Positions 1 through 5,814 are shown, numbered from the stretch's first letter. The stretch is 5,968 nucleotides of DNA from Erysipelotrichaceae bacterium (GCA_021200395.1 JAJQGQ010000124.1:1-5968), one strand, 5' to 3'. The notes: a model not told the origin generated them from the sequence alone. Program-made: numbers and translations.

Positions 1-140
1 TAGAAGATAGTAGAGATGATGAAGAAACAGTGGAAAGATGGAATGAAAAAGTTGAATTCTATTATGATATGAAGGAAGATCAGTATAACGAACTGGAAGA
101 ATATGGCTACCTTAAAAGCTATGGAGCCAAAGAAAGATAA
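1..140 (+). CDS. C-terminal end of an unrecognised acidic protein (partial)
   Basis: An open frame runs in from the left edge (first full codon at base 3) and ends with TAA at 138-140, giving the last 45 residues of a protein whose start lies outside the window. The visible part is very rich in Glu, Asp, Lys and Tyr (for example VERWNEKVEFYYDMKEDQY) and ends YLKSYGAKER. It has no hydrophobic segment and looks like a charged helical tail. I do not recognise a family. Its stop lies 11 bases before the start of the following lipoprotein gene, and the ribosome binding site of that gene begins at this stop codon, so the two are probably co-transcribed. The lack of any ATG, GTG or TTG with a ribosome binding site inside the stretch supports a truncated larger gene rather than a small complete one. 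Confidence 0.6.
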   Translation, partial: EDSRDDEETVERWNEKVEFYYDMKEDQYNELEEYGYLKSYGAKER

Positions 141-151
141 AGGAGAACATT

Positions 152-658
152 ATGAAAAGGATTTTAATAGCAATTATGGCTACAATGATGCTAGTAGGTT
201 GTAGTAGTAATAGTACCGAAGAAACTGAAAGTGACACAACTACTACTACAACTGAAGAAAAAGGTTATGTATTTGAATACAATGATATCGAAATTGAAAT
301 GAATGAAGATACTAGTTTGTTTTTAGAAGATCTAGGAGAAGAATTATCTTATTTTGAAGCTGAAAGCTGTGCTTTTGAAGGTATTGATAAAACTTATACC
401 TATGCGGGATTTCAGTTAATTACTTATCCTACAGATGATGAAGATTATGTTAGTTCCATTGTTTTAAAAGATGATACAGTATCAACATCAGAAGGTATTT
501 GTATTGGTGATGAAAAAGCCTCTGTTGAAGAAACTTATGGGACAGATTATGAAGAAGATAATGGTGCCTATGTTTATACAAAAGGGGATTCAACATTACA
601 ATTTATCTTTGAAGATGATTATGTAACTGCAATTACATATACAGCTATTACAGAGTAA
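152..658 (+). CDS. Small acidic lipoprotein with a duplicated alpha/beta unit
   Basis: The 168-residue product has a classic lipoprotein signal: MKR, a hydrophobic stretch of about 12 residues, then the lipobox LVGC with the lipidated cysteine at residue 17. It should be anchored to the outer face of the membrane. A Thr/Glu-rich linker (about residues 22-37, including six threonines in a row) leads into a strongly acidic domain with two further cysteines, C73 and C117, that might form a disulphide. The domain looks internally duplicated. DEDYVSSIVL near residues 96-105 and EDDYVTAITY near the C-terminus end comparable halves, and the IGDEKASVEETYG segment resembles the turn-helix-Gly motif of BLIP/SmpA-like folds. 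That fold assignment is an inference and the function is unknown. The start is well supported by AGGAG at 141-145, six bases before the ATG. Position next to an L,D-transpeptidase suggests an envelope role, but a hairpin at the stop codon may uncouple the two. Confidence 0.9.
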   Translation: MKRILIAIMATMMLVGCSSNSTEETESDTTTTTTEEKGYVFEYNDIEIEMNEDTSLFLEDLGEELSYFEAESCAFEGIDKTYTYAGFQLITYPTDDEDYVSSIVLKDDTVSTSEGICIGDEKASVEETYGTDYEEDNGAYVYTKGDSTLQFIFEDDYVTAITYTAITE

Positions 659-690
659 TAATTGTCTACGACAGTTATTACTCTTATTTT
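652..690 (+). terminator. Hairpin overlapping the lipoprotein stop codon, probable terminator or attenuator
   Basis: AGAGTAATAATTGTC (652-666) pairs with GACAGTTATTACTCT (670-684) through 15 base pairs with a single U-G wobble and a three-base loop. A moderately U-rich run (685-690) follows. The left arm contains the TAA stop of the lipoprotein (656-658). The stem is long but AT-rich and the U-tract is interrupted, so termination may be partial, allowing some read-through into the L,D-transpeptidase gene. Confidence 0.6.
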
Positions 691-724
691 ATTAATCTTA
701 TTAAATGATTCTAAGGAAATTATG

Positions 725-732
725 AAAGGAGA
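725..732 (+). promoter_or_regulatory. Ribosome binding site deciding the TTG start of the L,D-transpeptidase
   Basis: AAAGGAGA, with GGAG at 728-731, lies eight bases before the TTG at 740. An in-frame ATG at 722 is immediately upstream of this motif and would translate it as Lys-Gly-Glu. That ATG has a weaker AAGGAA (713-718) only three to four bases before it. The TTG start is preferred because the motif is stronger and better spaced. Confidence 0.65.
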
Positions 733-739
733 ATTTACA

Positions 740-2272
740 TTGAAAGAAAAACAAGTAGATACTAGGAATAATATAGTTAAGATTATTATAGGCTTACTTG
801 TCATAGTTCTTGCTATTGGTCTTGTTTATTTTACAAATGATGATTCCATTGAATTTGAATTATCAGATAAAGCTAAAAGTACCATAACTTTAGAATATGG
901 TAGTAGTATATCAGAAAATGCTAAAGATTATCTTGATATGGATAAAGTAGATGAAACAATAGCCAATAAAACTATAGTTACAATAAAAAGTTCAACAAAT
1001 GATGATGAGAATACAGAATCTAACGATTATCAAGATGTTGGAAACTATGTTGTAACTTTGACTTATAATGATTTATCATTAACAGTTAATATTGAAATTG
1101 TTGATACAACTGCACCTGAATTCATTAATTTAAAAGATGAATATGAAGTAACATCAGATAATAAACTAAGTATAGAAGATTTTGAAGCAACAGATCTTTC
1201 GAATGACATAACTATAACCATTGATGATAGTGATGTTGATTATACAAAAGAGGGGACATATATAGCAACAATTACTGCTTCAGATCCTTATGATAATTCT
1301 ACATCAAAAGAAATAAGTGTCATAGTTGCAGTTGATGAAGACAATGATGATGAAAGTAGTAACAACGATTCATCTGATTCTGATAGTATATCAACATCCA
1401 TAGATTTCACAGATTGTAACGAAACGGTATTTGTTGTTAATACTTCATCATTAAATGTTAGAAAAGGACCAGATACTAGCTATGCAACTATTGGTACATT
1501 ATCGAAAGGTGCAAGTGTCAAACGTACAGGAACTTCTAGCAATGGATGGAGTCGCATTACTTATAATGGAACAAATGCATATGCGTCATCTAAATATCTA
1601 AGTACAACAAAGCCATCATCAAGTTCTTCGAGTTCATCTAGTTCTTCAAGTACTACAACTTCAAGTGGTTTTGATGTTTCATCATTAAAAGTAGCAAGCA
1701 GTACTAACAAGATTATTATTGTTACTGCCAATAGTTCTTCATCTTCCTCAGGGACTTTTGCTTATTATGAAAAGAGTAATGGTACTTGGTCTAAAGTCAT
1801 AAGTACTTCTGCAGCATTAGGGCGAAATGGAATCAATAAGACCAAAGAAGGAGACGGTAAAACACCTACTGGTTTGTATAGATTTTCTAAATTAATGGGC
1901 ATAGCTTCTAATCCAGGCACAATAATGAGTTATACGAAAATTACGAGCACTATGTACTGGTGTGGTACAACAGTAGCCTATTACAATCAATTAATTGATG
2001 AAAGTGTACAAACACATGACTGTGATAAAAGCAACGATGAGCATTTGATTGATTATACTAGTGCTTATAAATATCTTGCAGTCATTAATTATAATTCATC
2101 TAATACTTATAATAAAGGTTCGGCAATATTCTTGCATTGCAAGACTGGCTCATCTACAGCAGGGTGTGTTGCTATTCCAGAAAGTTATATGAAACAAATG
2201 ATGAAAAAGATTGATTCTTCTACAGTTATTATTATTGATATTGCTTCTAATATTAATAGCAGTAAATATTAA
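740..2272 (+). CDS. Membrane-anchored L,D-transpeptidase with Ig-like and SH3b domains (YkuD family)
   Basis: This predicted extracytoplasmic enzyme (510 residues from TTG 740) would form L,D cross-links in peptidoglycan or attach proteins to it. In order it has a short charged N-terminus, one membrane segment at about residues 12-31, and two Ig-like units at about 37-121 and 122-215, the second opening with VDTTAPEF. An Asp/Ser-rich linker follows, then an SH3b domain at about 230-288 (LNVRKGPDTSYATIGTLSKG, a typical cell-wall binding signature) and a pure serine run at 293-304. The YkuD catalytic domain runs from about 310 to 505. The catalytic signature is H466 followed by TAGCVAIPE with nucleophile C476. 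The GDGKTPTGLYRFSKLMGI segment and the H-C-x8-C arrangement fit the COG3786-type branch. The frame extends back to TTG 662, but that codon lies inside the upstream hairpin. ATG 722 is a possible alternative start, adding six residues. No clear promoter is visible between the hairpin and the start. Confidence 0.92.
   Translation: MKEKQVDTRNNIVKIIIGLLVIVLAIGLVYFTNDDSIEFELSDKAKSTITLEYGSSISENAKDYLDMDKVDETIANKTIVTIKSSTNDDENTESNDYQDVGNYVVTLTYNDLSLTVNIEIVDTTAPEFINLKDEYEVTSDNKLSIEDFEATDLSNDITITIDDSDVDYTKEGTYIATITASDPYDNSTSKEISVIVAVDEDNDDESSNNDSSDSDSISTSIDFTDCNETVFVVNTSSLNVRKGPDTSYATIGTLSKGASVKRTGTSSNGWSRITYNGTNAYASSKYLSTTKPSSSSSSSSSSSSTTTSSGFDVSSLKVASSTNKIIIVTANSSSSSSGTFAYYEKSNGTWSKVISTSAALGRNGINKTKEGDGKTPTGLYRFSKLMGIASNPGTIMSYTKITSTMYWCGTTVAYYNQLIDESVQTHDCDKSNDEHLIDYTSAYKYLAVINYNSSNTYNKGSAIFLHCKTGSSTAGCVAIPESYMKQMMKKIDSSTVIIIDIASNINSSKY
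1616..1651 (+). repeat. Twelve-serine linker tract in the L,D-transpeptidase
   Basis: Twelve consecutive serine codons join the SH3b domain to the YkuD catalytic domain, followed by three threonines and two more serines. The codons are mixed (TCA, AGT, TCT, TCG) with a loose AGTTCTTC-like rhythm. This is a flexible wall-spanning linker kept by selection on the protein, and less prone to replication slippage than a single-codon run. Confidence 0.85.
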
Positions 2273-2281
2273 AAGGTATAT

Positions 2282-2317
2282 AAAAATCCTTATGTAATGA
2301 ATACATAGGGATTTTTT
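2282..2317 (+). terminator. Strong intrinsic terminator after the L,D-transpeptidase gene
   Basis: AAAAATCCTTATGTA (2282-2296) pairs with TACATAGGGATTTTT (2302-2316) over 15 base pairs with one U-G wobble and the loop ATGAA. It ends in six T residues (2312-2317). The A-run on the left arm means it could also act in the opposite direction. It begins ten bases after the TAA at 2270-2272. Confidence 0.9.
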
Positions 2318-2388
2318 GTATTGTGAAGTTATTAATAGTATATATGATGTAACTTTCTTACAAACTTACTTTTTTTTATTTTCATTTA

Positions 2389-2397
2389 TGGTATACT
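2389..2397 (+). promoter_or_regulatory. Extended -10 promoter of truB-ribF
   Basis: TGGTATACT is an extended -10 element (TGn followed by TATACT, 2392-2397), 17 bases before the truB ATG. No good -35 hexamer sits at the usual distance; a T-rich tract occupies 2370-2383. Transcription would be expected to start near 2404, leaving a leader of only about 10 bases. The distal -35 side is unconvincing, so the call rests on the extended -10 alone. Confidence 0.55.
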
Positions 2398-2404
2398 ATC
2401 CCTT

Positions 2405-2410
2405 GGTGAT
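2405..2410 (+). promoter_or_regulatory. Ribosome binding site of truB, offset GGTGAT type
   Basis: GGTGAT lies four bases before the ATG at 2415. It matches the 3' half of the full anti-Shine-Dalgarno complement (AAGGAGGTGATC) rather than the usual GGAGG core. The short gap is what would be expected for pairing in that register. It supports the ATG at 2415 over earlier in-frame codons. Confidence 0.5.
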
Positions 2411-2414
2411 AAAT

Positions 2415-3251
2415 ATGGATGGAATATTACTGATTAATAAACCTTTACATATGACAAGTCACGATGTTGTCAATGTCGTGAGAAAAACATTTCATACTAA
2501 GAAAGTTGGTCATTGTGGGACTTTGGATCCTGATGCCTCAGGTGTATTAGTTATATGTATTGGGAAAGCTACAAAGGCTTTACAATTTTTAGTAAGTGAT
2601 AATAAGGAATATATAACAACGCTTTCTTTGGGGACTTCTACGGATACTTATGATGCTAGTGGTAAGACTATAGAAACAAAAGAGTTTACTGGAATTAATC
2701 ATTTAGAAGAGGTTATTCAATCATATATAGGAAAACAAAAGCAGATGCCTCCTATGTATTCAGCTATTAAGGTTAAAGGCAAGAAGCTCTATGAATATGC
2801 TAGAAATAATGAAGAAGTAGAAGTAGAACCAAGAGATATTACTATACATAATATTGAATTAATGAATGTTATAGATAATGAAATAACAATGAAAGTTTCT
2901 TGTTCTAAGGGAACGTATATAAGATCATTATGTCATGATATGGCTATATCTTTAGGTTATCCTGGACATATGAAGTCTTTGATTCGTACAAAGTCAGGAC
3001 ATTTTGATATTGAGGATTGTTTTAGTTTAGAGGATATTCAAAATGGTAAGTATTGTTTATTATCTTTGGAAGATGTTTTTAAGGATTATGAACATTATAT
3101 GGTAGATGATGAGAATATTGTTTATCATGGTAAGTTGATTAAGAGTGATATTGATCATCAAGTAGTGGTTGTGAATAAGGAAAATAAGGTTTTGGCAGTT
3201 TATGGACCAAATGGAAAAGGTTATTTGAAGAGTATAAGAGGGTTGTTTTAA
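2415..3251 (+). CDS. truB: tRNA pseudouridine(55) synthase TruB
   Basis: The product is a cytoplasmic enzyme that isomerises uridine 55 in the T-loop of tRNAs to pseudouridine. At 278 residues it is slightly short for the family, with a small C-terminal PUA-like segment. The N-terminus MDGILLINKPLHMTSHDVV is diagnostic. The catalytic motif GHCGTLDPDASG carries the nucleophile Asp38. QMPPMYSAIKVKGKKLYEYA (from residue 110) and CSKGTYIRSL (163-172, with Arg170) are the other conserved blocks. The frame is open upstream to 2316, but those codons lie in the preceding terminator and promoter. ATG 2388 overlaps the -10 element, so ATG 2415, which matches the family N-terminus, is chosen. TTG 2403 is a less likely alternative. 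The stop overlaps the ribF start (TAATG), a common truB-ribF arrangement in Bacillota. rbfA, often upstream elsewhere, is absent here. Confidence 0.95.
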   Translation: MDGILLINKPLHMTSHDVVNVVRKTFHTKKVGHCGTLDPDASGVLVICIGKATKALQFLVSDNKEYITTLSLGTSTDTYDASGKTIETKEFTGINHLEEVIQSYIGKQKQMPPMYSAIKVKGKKLYEYARNNEEVEVEPRDITIHNIELMNVIDNEITMKVSCSKGTYIRSLCHDMAISLGYPGHMKSLIRTKSGHFDIEDCFSLEDIQNGKYCLLSLEDVFKDYEHYMVDDENIVYHGKLIKSDIDHQVVVVNKENKVLAVYGPNGKGYLKSIRGLF

Positions 3252-4174
3252 TGAAGATTATACATTTAGATGGATATCAATGGAATATAAATGAACCTAT
3301 TGTTAGTGCAATTGGATATTTTGATGGCTTGCATGTAGGGCATATGGAGCTTGTTAAGGAGGTTCTAAGCGTTTCTAAGCGTAAAGGGTATAAAAGTGCC
3401 TTAATGACATTTGATCATCAGCCAAGCTATATTTTGGGCTATTCGAAAGAAGAAAAGTATTTATCTTCAATGCTTGATAGAAAAAATATATTAGAACAAA
3501 TGGGTATTGATTATTTATTAATCATAGATTTTTCAAAAGAAGTAGCTAGGTTATCACCTGGCACATTCATTGAAAAATATATTATTAATAGTCATATTAA
3601 ACATATTGTTTGTGGCTTTGATTTTCGTTTTGGTTATCAAAATCAAGGTGATGCTTATGATATACAAAATTATCAAGGTATTGATGTTACTATAATTGAT
3701 GAAGTTATATATGATAATGAAAAAATATCATCTTCAAGAATTAGACAATATCTTGATTTAGGACGTATTAGTTATGTTACAGAACTATTAGGAAGAAGAT
3801 ATACAATTACTGGTAAAGTCATCAAAGGTCGTCAAATTGGTAGAACAATTGGCTTTAAAACAGCTAATATAGAATATAATAACTATTACTTACCACAACG
3901 TGGTGTTTATGTCGTCAAAGCTTATATACATGATCAAGTATATATGGGTATGTGTAATATCGGCTTGAATCCGACTTTTAGTGAGTTATCACATATGTCT
4001 TTGGAAGTGAATATATTAGATTTTGATGAAGACATTTATGGTGAATATGTTAAAGTAGAGTTTTATGCCAAAATGAGAGGAGAAAAGACCTTTGATAATA
4101 GGGATGGCTTAATTAAGCAATTAACTTCTGATCAACAATATACACGCAAATATTTCGCAGAAAACATCGATTAA
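3251..4174 (+). CDS. ribF: Bifunctional riboflavin kinase / FMN adenylyltransferase RibF
   Basis: This 307-residue enzyme phosphorylates riboflavin to FMN and then adenylylates FMN to FAD in the cytoplasm. The N-terminal adenylyltransferase domain (about 1-170) has the nucleotidyltransferase motif GYFDGLHVGH (22-31), CGFDFRFG, and SSSRIRQYL near 160-168. The C-terminal kinase domain (about 180-305) has GRTIGFKTANI, GVYVV, NIGLNPTF (N240-F243) and LEVNILDFDEDIYG with the likely catalytic Glu252. The usual Pro of the GFPTAN motif is Lys203 here, while Thr204, Ala205 and Asn206 are kept. The ATG shares its A with the truB TAA, and AGAGG at 3237-3241 lies nine bases upstream, so translation is probably coupled to truB. 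The length is normal for the family. Confidence 0.95.
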   Translation: MKIIHLDGYQWNINEPIVSAIGYFDGLHVGHMELVKEVLSVSKRKGYKSALMTFDHQPSYILGYSKEEKYLSSMLDRKNILEQMGIDYLLIIDFSKEVARLSPGTFIEKYIINSHIKHIVCGFDFRFGYQNQGDAYDIQNYQGIDVTIIDEVIYDNEKISSSRIRQYLDLGRISYVTELLGRRYTITGKVIKGRQIGRTIGFKTANIEYNNYYLPQRGVYVVKAYIHDQVYMGMCNIGLNPTFSELSHMSLEVNILDFDEDIYGEYVKVEFYAKMRGEKTFDNRDGLIKQLTSDQQYTRKYFAENID

Positions 4175-4187
4175 CTCGATGTTTTTT
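4161..4187 (+). terminator. Intrinsic terminator of the truB-ribF operon
   Basis: AAAACATCGA (4161-4170) pairs perfectly with TCGATGTTTT (4176-4185) around the loop TTAAC, followed by T residues to 4187. The ribF stop codon TAA (4172-4174) is inside the loop, so the last ribF codons and the terminator share sequence. Confidence 0.88.
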
Positions 4188-4192
4188 CCTAT

Positions 4193-4213
4193 TTCTTAAG
4201 AAATTCTTAAGAA
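4193..4213 (+). promoter_or_regulatory. Tandem CTTAAG-N5-CTTAAG site, probable response-regulator operator
   Basis: The 10-base palindrome TTCTTAAGAA occurs twice, at 4193-4202 and 4204-4213, with start points exactly 11 bases apart, or one helical turn. Read as direct half-sites it is CTTAAG-N5-CTTAAG (4195-4211). OmpR-family response regulators bind paired half-sites at this spacing. The published streptococcal CiaR consensus NTTAAG-N5-WTTAAG is nearly identical, differing at the W position. It ends five bases before a -35 element, fitting an activator site for the NlpC/P60 gene. The protein that binds it is unknown. Confidence 0.6.
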
Positions 4214-4218
4214 AATGG

Positions 4219-4250
4219 TGGACAAATAATTATCTTGGTGTTATTATAAT
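4219..4250 (+). promoter_or_regulatory. Sigma-A-type promoter of the NlpC/P60 gene
   Basis: TGGACA (4219-4224) is separated by 17 bases from TATTAT (4242-4247). A perfect TATAAT overlaps at 4245-4250 but gives a 20-base spacer with the same -35. Expected transcription start is about 4253-4257, leaving roughly 30 bases to the ACG at 4284. The CTTAAG tandem site lies directly upstream. Confidence 0.65.
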
Positions 4251-4269
4251 TTATGGGTATATTATTGAA

Positions 4270-4276
4270 AAGGAGG
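4270..4276 (+). promoter_or_regulatory. Perfect ribosome binding site of the NlpC/P60 gene
   Basis: AAGGAGG is the strongest ribosome binding site in the window. It ends seven bases before ACG 4284, where a start codon would be expected. No ATG, GTG or TTG lies at a workable distance in the hydrolase frame. The nearest ATG in that frame is at 4398, more than 120 bases away, with no ribosome binding site of its own. Confidence 0.75.
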
Positions 4277-4283
4277 AAGGACA

Positions 4284-5780
4284 ACGAAGAAATTAAATAT
4301 CGAAAATAAATCGAAAACAATAAAGAAATACATAAGAAATAACATTTCTGAAGATATCTTAGAGACGATTCAAGAACGCGTTTTAAAACGTAAAGCTATG
4401 TTTATTCCTTTATTGTTTGTTTCTAGCCTTGGCTTAGTTGGTTATGTAGCTATTGATAGAGAAGCACCTACCATTGAAGCCAATAAAATAGAAGTCCTAT
4501 ATGGAACAAAGTTAGATAAAACATTGTTTTCTATTGTTGATAATTGTGATTCCTTAGATGCATTAGATGTAACCATTAATTCTAAAACTTATGATGCTTA
4601 TTCCTTAGGAACATATGCTGTTGAAGTCAGTGCAACTGATCAATTTAGTAACACAGTTACAAAATATGTTGAAGTTGATGTTGTTGATAACACAGCACCT
4701 GAACTTATCAAAGATAGCAATGGATACGCTATTGATATTGAAGTCAATAGTAGTAATGATATAACTGATTATATCCAAGCAACAGATAATGTTGATGGGG
4801 ATGTAACAGCCTTTATTGAATATGACAATGTGCTTGATACAAGTGTTTTAGGTAGCCAAGCTATTACCTTAAGTGTTTCTGATAACTCTGGTAATACCAC
4901 ATCAGAAACTATTGAATTTAATATTGTTGATAGCATAGCACCTACAATTGAATTAGAAAGTGATGAAATCACTTTAGATTATGGTAAAGAATTCCTTTAT
5001 CAGGATTATATCACTATCAGTGATAATTTTGATGAAGAAGTTGATCTAGAAGTTACCTTAGATAAAGATATTGATCCTATATCTAACGAAACCCAAATCG
5101 TCACTCTTACAGTCACTGATACATCAGGAAATGCTACAGATGTTATTCTAACTATTGATGTTGAAGACATATCTGCACCAGTTATCACATTAACTGAATC
5201 ATCTGTTACTATTAAACAAGATGCTTCATTTAACGCTGAATCTTATCTAGAAAGTGCCATTGACAACAAAGATGGTGACATAACTGAAAATGTAACTATT
5301 GATGATCCAGTTGATACAAGTAAAACAGGTTCATATACAGTTTCTTATACTGTAAGTGATAAGTCAGGTAACGAAACAACAGAAACATTATCAGTAACTG
5401 TTGAAAAGAAATATCAGGCAGTGGCTGATACAGCCCTTTCAAAAGTGGGTTGTTCTTATGTATGGGGTGCTACAGGACCAAATACATTTGATTGTTCTGG
5501 TTTGACACAATATTGTTATAGACAATATGGCATCTCTATTCCACGTACTGCTGCTGCTCAATACAGTTATACAACACGTGTTGATAAATCTGATTTAGAA
5601 GTAGGAGACCTTGTATTCTTTAAAGGAACAACAGGTTCAAGTGGTATCACCCATGTTGGTATATACATTGGTGGCGGTCAATTTGTTCATGCATCAGGTA
5701 CTAAAACAGGTGTTAAGATATCTAGTTTATCTGAATCATACTACGTTAAGCATTATGCTGGCGCAGGTCATGTAGGTTAG
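4284..5780 (+). CDS. Membrane-anchored NlpC/P60 cell-wall endopeptidase with four Ig-like repeats
   Basis: The C-terminal NlpC/P60 domain (about residues 377-498, counted from 4284) is a cysteine peptidase fold that cuts peptidoglycan stem peptides, typically D-Glu to diamino acid bonds. Its catalytic residues are visible: C404 in FDCSGL, H457 in THVGIYIG and H469 in FVHASG. Before it lie four Ig-like units of about 80 residues. A single membrane segment at about 40-57 follows a Lys/Arg-rich cytoplasmic stretch, so it is a type II membrane or signal-anchored protein. The first ATG is at 4398 and would give 460 residues, but it lacks a ribosome binding site and puts no positive charge before the hydrophobic segment. 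Starting at ACG 4284 gives 498 residues, the perfect ribosome binding site, and KKLNIENKSKTIKKYIRNN before the anchor. I judge the upstream start likelier, but ACG is very rare as a start codon. The gene has its own promoter and terminator. Confidence 0.88.
   Translation, partial: TKKLNIENKSKTIKKYIRNNISEDILETIQERVLKRKAMFIPLLFVSSLGLVGYVAIDREAPTIEANKIEVLYGTKLDKTLFSIVDNCDSLDALDVTINSKTYDAYSLGTYAVEVSATDQFSNTVTKYVEVDVVDNTAPELIKDSNGYAIDIEVNSSNDITDYIQATDNVDGDVTAFIEYDNVLDTSVLGSQAITLSVSDNSGNTTSETIEFNIVDSIAPTIELESDEITLDYGKEFLYQDYITISDNFDEEVDLEVTLDKDIDPISNETQIVTLTVTDTSGNATDVILTIDVEDISAPVITLTESSVTIKQDASFNAESYLESAIDNKDGDITENVTIDDPVDTSKTGSYTVSYTVSDKSGNETTETLSVTVEKKYQAVADTALSKVGCSYVWGATGPNTFDCSGLTQYCYRQYGISIPRTAAAQYSYTTRVDKSDLEVGDLVFFKGTTGSSGITHVGIYIGGGQFVHASGTKTGVKISSLSESYYVKHYAGAGHVG
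4455..5402 (+). repeat. Four tandem Ig-like domain repeats in the NlpC/P60 protein
   Basis: Units begin at about 4455 (DREAPTI), 4686 (DNTAPEL), 4929 (DSIAPTI) and 5166 (DISAPVI), a period of 231 to 243 bases (77-81 codons). Three of them end with a T/S-D-x-S-G-N turn and a beta strand leading to the next D-x-x-AP; the first has TDQFSN there instead. The style matches bacterial Ig-like surface domains of the DUF5011/HYR type and the second Ig-like unit of the upstream L,D-transpeptidase. They probably act as a rigid stalk through the cell wall. The units have diverged at DNA level, so the array is not a recent duplication. Confidence 0.85.
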
Positions 5781-5814
5781 TCATTCGATTTATGAAAAAA
5801 TCTAGTATTAATTT

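Noticed and set aside
685..706. Promoter for the L,D-transpeptidase after the hairpin
   Set aside because: TATTTT or TTAAAT could serve as a -10, but no -35 with more than about three matching bases is found at 16-18 base spacing, so it was not called.
619..804. Minus-strand open frame of 61 codons
   Set aside because: It lies antisense to the lipoprotein end, the hairpin and the transpeptidase start, and its hydrophobic composition follows from the AT-rich complement. It has no ribosome binding site or recognisable domain.
2316..2414. Upstream extension of truB to TTG 2316 or ATG 2388
   Set aside because: TTG 2316 is in the T-tract of the preceding terminator and ATG 2388 overlaps the -10 element. 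TruB family proteins begin at the MDGILLINKP-type sequence encoded from 2415.
4253..4309. Short open frame of 18 codons starting at ATG 4253 (possible leader peptide)
   Set aside because: Its ATG falls at or before the expected transcription start, it has no ribosome binding site, and the perfect ribosome binding site lies inside it. It is kept only as a speculative frameshift alternative for the hydrolase start.
4769..5188. Two minus-strand open frames (4769-4972 and 5006-5188)
   Set aside because: Both are antisense to the Ig-like repeats of the NlpC/P60 gene. Their Ser/Val-rich sequences mirror the repeat codons, and neither has an independent start signal.
4455..5402. DNA tandem repeat array or CRISPR-like periodicity
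   Set aside because: The roughly 240-base period reflects protein-level Ig-like domains inside an open reading frame. The DNA copies are diverged, with no constant short repeats or unique spacers.
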